Assembly (NCBI RefSeq): GCF_963515715.1
Contig: NZ_CAUPZS010000002.1
Span: 62,001-126,000 of the forward strand
Source: Clostridium_AW sp963515715
GTDB taxonomy: Bacteria > Bacillota > Clostridia > Clostridiales > Clostridiaceae
Reading direction: 5' to 3'
DNA length: 64,000 bases
Part shown: positions 60,566 to 64,000 of the stretch, piece after piece
How the letters are laid out: every line of letters starts with the position of its first letter
How positions within the stretch are numbered: position 1 is the stretch's first letter
Position numbers and translations under genes: made by a program
The notes under the pieces: generated by a model
What the model was told of the DNA's origin: nothing
The model's database searches: none
What the model saw: the letters and a program-made list of their open reading frames with translations, nothing else

Positions 60566-61279
60566 ATGATGAAATTTATTACCGAAGAGTATTTAAGAGA
60601 TTTATATAGAAAAGAACCTTTTAATGCCTACAAGTTACAAGAAGGACAGCGCCTTACCCCTGGAGCAGCTCAATATTTGTCTGATAAAAGAATAAAAATT
60701 AATAATGATGCTTCAAAAGCAGATAAGAATGTTTCTAAAAGCAGCCAGACAGAAACAATACAGGTAGAAACAGCACAGGTAGAAACAATAAAAGAAGCTG
60801 AAAACAGTAATTTAAATTTGAATAAGAAGCTTTGTTGTAAGTTGAAATCTATGGAGGCAGCATTTCTTGTTACTAGTAGTGAAATATTAAAAGAAGATAT
60901 TATTTTAGCACAAAATATTATAAGTTTGGGTAGAAAAATATCAAACATCAGAAATGTTGTGGATGGAAAAGGTACTCTTGAACCTATTAATTGTAAAGAA
61001 TGTACAGGAATGAATTCATTAAATTTCACAACTGAGCTTGAGGATTGTTTTGAAATAACAGAATTTCATATGCAGCTGAAAAAAAGTAATGAGATTTTAA
61101 AAATGCACACACTTCGTTGTGCAGTGCAAGAATTACAATTTGAAATAATTGAAACGTACAAAAGTGATGATGAGAGCTTAAAAGACGGAATTGTGAGGAA
61201 TGTTAATTCAATAATTAATTCACTGTCTCAATTAATTTGTTTAGCAGTAGGAGGAAAAGAATGTCAAAGGAAAAATTAA
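60566..61279 (+). CDS. EutT-like protein (cobalamin adenosyltransferase family), probably not adenosylating
   Basis: 237 residues. The N-terminus MKFITEEYLRDLYRKEPFNA and LQEGQRLTPGAAQYLSDKRI matches the start of EutT. A low-complexity linker (VETAQVETIKEAEN) follows, then a helical domain with CC at residues ~90-91 (KKLCCKLKSME). EutT has a C-C-x-x-C metal motif; here the third Cys is Lys. The C-terminal helical part (HTLRCAVQELQFEIIETYKS) fits the family. The cut pathway needs no B12, so a structural or retooled role is likely. AAAGGG precedes the ATG. Confidence 0.75.
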   Translation: MMKFITEEYLRDLYRKEPFNAYKLQEGQRLTPGAAQYLSDKRIKINNDASKADKNVSKSSQTETIQVETAQVETIKEAENSNLNLNKKLCCKLKSMEAAFLVTSSEILKEDIILAQNIISLGRKISNIRNVVDGKGTLEPINCKECTGMNSLNFTTELEDCFEITEFHMQLKKSNEILKMHTLRCAVQELQFEIIETYKSDDESLKDGIVRNVNSIINSLSQLICLAVGGKECQRKN

Positions 61280-62106
61280 CTTTTGAATATTGCGATAATA
61301 TGGTTCAGAAGTTTGAAGAAGTTATAGAAAAGCCAATTATTAATGAATCTTCTGTTTATTACACAGGTGTGGATTTAGGTACTGCTTGCGTGGTATTAGC
61401 TGTTTTAGATGAAAACTACAAGCCAGTTGCTGGTGCATATAGATATGCTGATGTAGTTCGTGACGGTATGATTGTGGACTATATTGGAGCAATAAAGCTT
61501 GTAAAAGAACTTAAGCAGGAAATTGAAGAAAAACTCAATAAAGAGCTTATTTATGCCGCTGCTGCAATTCCACCTGGAACCGATGCTCTAGATTCTGGAG
61601 CAATTAAAAATGTAGTTCAAGCAGCAGGATTTGAATTGACATGTCTTTTAGATGAACCTACTGCTGCAAATGCTCTACTTAAAATTGAAAATGGTGCAGT
61701 TGTGGATATCGGCGGAGGAACAACTGGAATATCCATTTTAAAAGATGGAAAGGTTGTTTCTGTTGTTGATGAACCTACAGGCGGTACTCATTTTTCATTA
61801 GTTATTTCAGGTGCATATAAAATGCCTTTTAAAGAAGCAGATAAATTTAAAAGAGATAGTAAAAATCACAAAGAAATTTTACCGTTGCTAAGACCAGTAA
61901 TTGAAAAGGTATCATCAATTATTAACAATAATATTGAGAATTATAATGTTAATGAGATTTCTTTAGTAGGTGGTACTTGTTGCTTGACAGGAATTGAAGA
62001 AATTATTGAAAAGCAGACAAAAATATATACTCATAAACCTAAAAACCCTATGTTTGTTACACCACTTGGAATAGCATTAAATTGTACACAAGATATTATG
62101 GAATAA
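61261..62106 (+). CDS. EutJ-like chaperone-type actin-fold ATPase
   Basis: 281 residues from the ATG at 61261 (TAGGAGGAAAAG just upstream). Actin/Hsp70 fold: YYTGVDLGTACVVLAVLDEN (phosphate 1), VVDIGGGTTGISILKDGKVV (phosphate 2) and ISLVGGTCCLTGIEEIIEKQ (adenosine). This is the EutJ pattern. EutJ is thought to help folding or reactivation of the encapsulated enzymes; its precise role is unproven. The first codons overlap the EutT-like gene. Confidence 0.92.
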   Translation: MSKEKLTFEYCDNMVQKFEEVIEKPIINESSVYYTGVDLGTACVVLAVLDENYKPVAGAYRYADVVRDGMIVDYIGAIKLVKELKQEIEEKLNKELIYAAAAIPPGTDALDSGAIKNVVQAAGFELTCLLDEPTAANALLKIENGAVVDIGGGTTGISILKDGKVVSVVDEPTGGTHFSLVISGAYKMPFKEADKFKRDSKNHKEILPLLRPVIEKVSSIINNNIENYNVNEISLVGGTCCLTGIEEIIEKQTKIYTHKPKNPMFVTPLGIALNCTQDIME

Positions 62107-62169
62107 GGCACATTCAAATAAATTACTTGTTATTTATTTTCATATGCCTAATAAGGAGAGTGTTTAAAA

Positions 62170-62490
62170 GTGGATTTTAGAATTATAAAATCACCTTCTG
62201 ATAGCACTAAAAATATTCTTAAAAGACGAATGGGTAGAGATTGCAAAGCGGATTTAGAAAATGCTGATGCAATAGGACTTGTTCAAGGTAAATTTATCGA
62301 TATGATTTATGCCGCAGATATTGCTGAGAAGGCTGTTGGAGTTACCGTTGAAGATATTAGGGGATTATGTCCCCAGCATATGGTTCTAATTGGGATTTTA
62401 GGTGACACAGCATCAGTTGAAGCTGCATTAAATGAGATTAAGCTGAAGATGAAAGAGGAAAAAGGATATGATAGCAGCAAGACTTGTTGA
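62170..62490 (+). CDS. Divergent BMC shell protein with pore cysteine (GrpU-like)
   Basis: 106 residues from GTG (AAGGAGAGTG upstream). A ~33-residue N-terminal extension (SPSDSTKNILKRRMGRDCKA) precedes one BMC domain (ADAIGLVQGKFIDMIYAADI, VEDIRGLCPQHMVLIGILGD, TASVEAALNEI). Where ordinary shell proteins have a small Gly/Ser pore loop, this one has GLCPQH with Cys67. GrpU-type shell proteins of glycyl-radical compartments carry such a Cys and were reported to bind an Fe-S cluster in the hexamer pore. Electron supply to CutD would be one use (inference). Confidence 0.75.
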   Translation: MDFRIIKSPSDSTKNILKRRMGRDCKADLENADAIGLVQGKFIDMIYAADIAEKAVGVTVEDIRGLCPQHMVLIGILGDTASVEAALNEIKLKMKEEKGYDSSKTC

Positions 62491-62731
62491 TAATGTATGG
62501 GCCACTAGAAAAGCAGAATCTCTTAACGGACTTAAATTTATGCTTGCTGAGGAAATTAGTGGAGTAAGTGAAGGGCGTAGATTTATTGTCGTTGATATTA
62601 TAGGTGCGGGCATTGGTGATAAAGTTATCGTCAGTACTGGGGCATCTGCTTGCAGAATGTTAGGAGATAATAATGTTCCTGTAGATGCAATTGTTGTTGG
62701 AATAATTGATCATGATTGCAATTTTGATTAA
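62468..62731 (+). CDS. EutN/CcmL-type BMC vertex protein
   Basis: 87 residues: MIAARLVDNVWATRKAESLNG, KFMLAEE, VVDIIGAGIGDKVIVSTGAS and DAIVVGIIDH are the EutN/CcmL motifs. It forms pentamers that cap the vertices of the shell. It overlaps the end of the previous gene by 23 bases. GAGGAAAAAGG is the ribosome site. Confidence 0.94.
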   Translation: MIAARLVDNVWATRKAESLNGLKFMLAEEISGVSEGRRFIVVDIIGAGIGDKVIVSTGASACRMLGDNNVPVDAIVVGIIDHDCNFD

Positions 62732-62751
62732 GGCGCAAAGGATGTGAAAAC

Positions 62752-63414
62752 ATGAAAAAATTAATCTGTGCAAAAGATGTTGAAGCATTAATATTAAATA
62801 ATGAAAAAATATTTTATATAGATGGCAGTGAAATAATCACACCATCAGCTCAAGATCTTGCAAAAAATAATGAAATAGTGTTTACTACAAAAGCTCCTGC
62901 ACCTAAAGTACAGGATTTAGGAGTTAGCAAAGCTTCAAGCATAGATGGTATTGATAGCGAAATGCTGCTTAATTTCTTTAGAAAAATGATGGACAAGGGT
63001 CTTTTAGAAGAAATGCTTCAATGTTTAAAGCAAAAGAATCTTCCATTTGAAGCAGAAAGTGACCCTAATGGACTTAAAGTTGTTAGAGGAAATACAGTAA
63101 AAATGGATGTATTTGACACTGGTAATCCAAACGCAAAAGTTTATTTCCAAGAATTGGTAAGTAAAGAAGAATCAAAAATGAGTGCTGGATTTTTAATTAT
63201 CGAAGACTCAAAATTTGACTGGGAATTAACTTACGAAGAGATTGATTATGTCATTGAGGGAACTTTAACAGTTGAAATCAATGGAAAGACATATACAGCT
63301 TACCCTGGAGATGTACTATTTGTACCATCAGGTTCTAAAGTGGTTTGGGGTTCACCAGATAAAGCTAGGGTGTTTTATACAACATATCCAGCAAACTGGG
63401 CGGATCTCTTATAG
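62752..63414 (+). CDS. EutQ-like cupin protein
   Basis: 220 residues. N-terminal ~100 residues are variable and carry a short helix (EMLLNFFRKMMDKGLLEEML); the C-terminal cupin has GNTVKMDVFDTGNPNAKVYF, SKFDWELTYEEIDYVIEGTL, NGKTYTAYPGDVLFVPSGSK and VFYTTYPANWADLL, as in EutQ. Acetate kinase activity was reported for Salmonella EutQ; here it could use acetyl phosphate for ATP. AAAGGATG precedes the ATG. Confidence 0.9.
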   Translation: MKKLICAKDVEALILNNEKIFYIDGSEIITPSAQDLAKNNEIVFTTKAPAPKVQDLGVSKASSIDGIDSEMLLNFFRKMMDKGLLEEMLQCLKQKNLPFEAESDPNGLKVVRGNTVKMDVFDTGNPNAKVYFQELVSKEESKMSAGFLIIEDSKFDWELTYEEIDYVIEGTLTVEINGKTYTAYPGDVLFVPSGSKVVWGSPDKARVFYTTYPANWADLL

Positions 63415-63434
63415 AAAATTAGGAGGATTAGCCT

Positions 63435-64000
63435 ATGCAAGCGCTTGGTTTAATAGAAACAAAAGGATTACTTGCAGCTGTTGAGGCAGCTGATACAATG
63501 GTTAAATCAGCAGAAGTAAGTATTATTGAAAAGACTTATGTAGGTGGAGGACTTGTTACAATTTTAGTTACAGGTGATGTAGGTGCAGTAAAAGCATCTA
63601 TAGAAGCTGGAGTAGCAGCTGTTAAAAAACTTAATGAAGAATTTTTAGTTTCTGATCATATAATTCCACGTCCTCATGAGGAATTGGAAAGTATAATTGG
63701 ACCTAATACTCCACCAGAGGTTTTAGAAGTTCCATCATTTAATGAAGAAATAGAAGATGTAGAAGAAGTAGAACAAACTGAAGAAAAAAAAGAAGAAGCA
63801 GAAGATGTAGAAAAAAATGAACAAGTACATGTAGCAGAAACTGAAGAAGCAATAGAACAAGTTGAAGACCAGATTAAAGAAAATCAAGATCAAGATGCTT
63901 TAGAAGTGGATTCAGATAAACTGCATAAGTTAGATTTAGAGAATTTGCACAAAGAAGATGTAGATAATCTAGTAAGTAAAGACGGTATAGAAAAAGCCCT
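63435..64000 (+). CDS. BMC-H shell protein with long acidic C-terminal extension (3' end missing)
   Basis: Open from ATG 63435 to the window end (188 codons, no stop). AGGAGGATTAGCC precedes the ATG. Residues 1-90 form a BMC domain (MQALGLIETKGLLAAVEAAD, pore YVGGGLVTIL, VTGDVGAVKASIEAGVAAVK, HIIPRPHEELESII). The following ~95 residues are strongly acidic (repeats of VEEVEQ, EEAEDVEKNE, DQIKENQDQD). PduK/EutK-like shell proteins also carry C-terminal additions, though usually basic or metal-binding. The tail could bind enzymes or nucleic-acid-free surfaces; its end is unseen. Confidence 0.9.
   Translation, partial: MQALGLIETKGLLAAVEAADTMVKSAEVSIIEKTYVGGGLVTILVTGDVGAVKASIEAGVAAVKKLNEEFLVSDHIIPRPHEELESIIGPNTPPEVLEVPSFNEEIEDVEEVEQTEEKKEEAEDVEKNEQVHVAETEEAIEQVEDQIKENQDQDALEVDSDKLHKLDLENLHKEDVDNLVSKDGIEKA

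Noticed and set aside
60566..61279. Call as functional cobalamin adenosyltransferase EutT
   Set aside because: The metal-binding Cys triad is incomplete and the pathway is B12-independent; kept only as EutT-like.

Overview
The window is AT-rich DNA from a low-G+C, spore-forming, anaerobic Firmicute, most likely Clostridium sensu stricto. The evidence is a Tlp-type small spore protein, a ferritin-like spore coat protein, strong AGGAGG ribosome sites, many TTG/GTG starts, U-tailed hairpin terminators and a glycyl-radical choline pathway. Gene content would fit the C. sporogenes / C. botulinum group I neighbourhood, but I cannot prove the species from sequence reading alone. No CRISPR array, intact insertion sequence or prophage was seen.

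Layout. 1-8.6 kb holds the end of a WG-repeat/DUF3298 protein, an extremely methionine-rich repeat protein, a UvrD-like helicase, an ECF sigma/anti-sigma pair, a DUF4397 protein, a polysaccharide deacetylase and a spore coat protein. 8.7-26.7 kb holds regulator-plus-membrane-protein units (TetR + ABC exporter, GntR + DUF1648-type protein, PadR + DUF2812 protein), most with a palindromic operator visible over the promoter, then DegV, a DEAD-box helicase, a phosphoesterase and a tandemly duplicated coiled-coil gene next to a diphthine-ammonia-ligase-like gene. 26.8-31.6 kb is a patchwork: tRNA-Gln, an XRE unit, a truncated phosphatidylserine decarboxylase remnant, a membrane phosphoesterase and many dispersed repeats. 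31.9-36.8 kb is a sigma-54-controlled D-cysteine desulfhydrase-like/NhaC unit with its own enhancer-binding protein. 36.9-50.7 kb holds Tlp, a Fe-S protein, a nitroreductase, a SAM-riboswitch-controlled metY, an AraC regulator, CorA, a carboxypeptidase, SstT, an esterase, an iron alcohol dehydrogenase and a flavin reductase.

From 50.9 kb to the end lies a choline-utilisation (cut) bacterial microcompartment locus: MerR/GyrI-type regulator, DMT-type transporter, two BMC-H shell proteins, an acylating-aldehyde-dehydrogenase homologue, choline TMA-lyase CutC, its activase CutD, EutS-, EutP-, EutT-, EutJ-, GrpU-, EutN- and EutQ-like proteins, and a shell protein with an acidic tail cut by the window edge. 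Choline would be cleaved inside the shell to trimethylamine and acetaldehyde. Acetaldehyde would be oxidised to acetyl-CoA and reduced to ethanol, plausibly by the iron alcohol dehydrogenase at 48.9 kb. The phosphotransacetylase usually found in such loci is not in the window.

The least explained signals are (i) a family of about 150-bp elements with strong conserved RNA-like pairing (six copies, one lying between a SAM riboswitch and metY, one supplying the stop codon of an esterase gene); (ii) a family of about 65-bp hairpins with compensatory changes; (iii) an aldehyde dehydrogenase in the cut locus with Ser at the expected catalytic Cys; (iv) an EutT-like protein in a B12-independent locus; and (v) the duplicated coiled-coil/Dph6 module.
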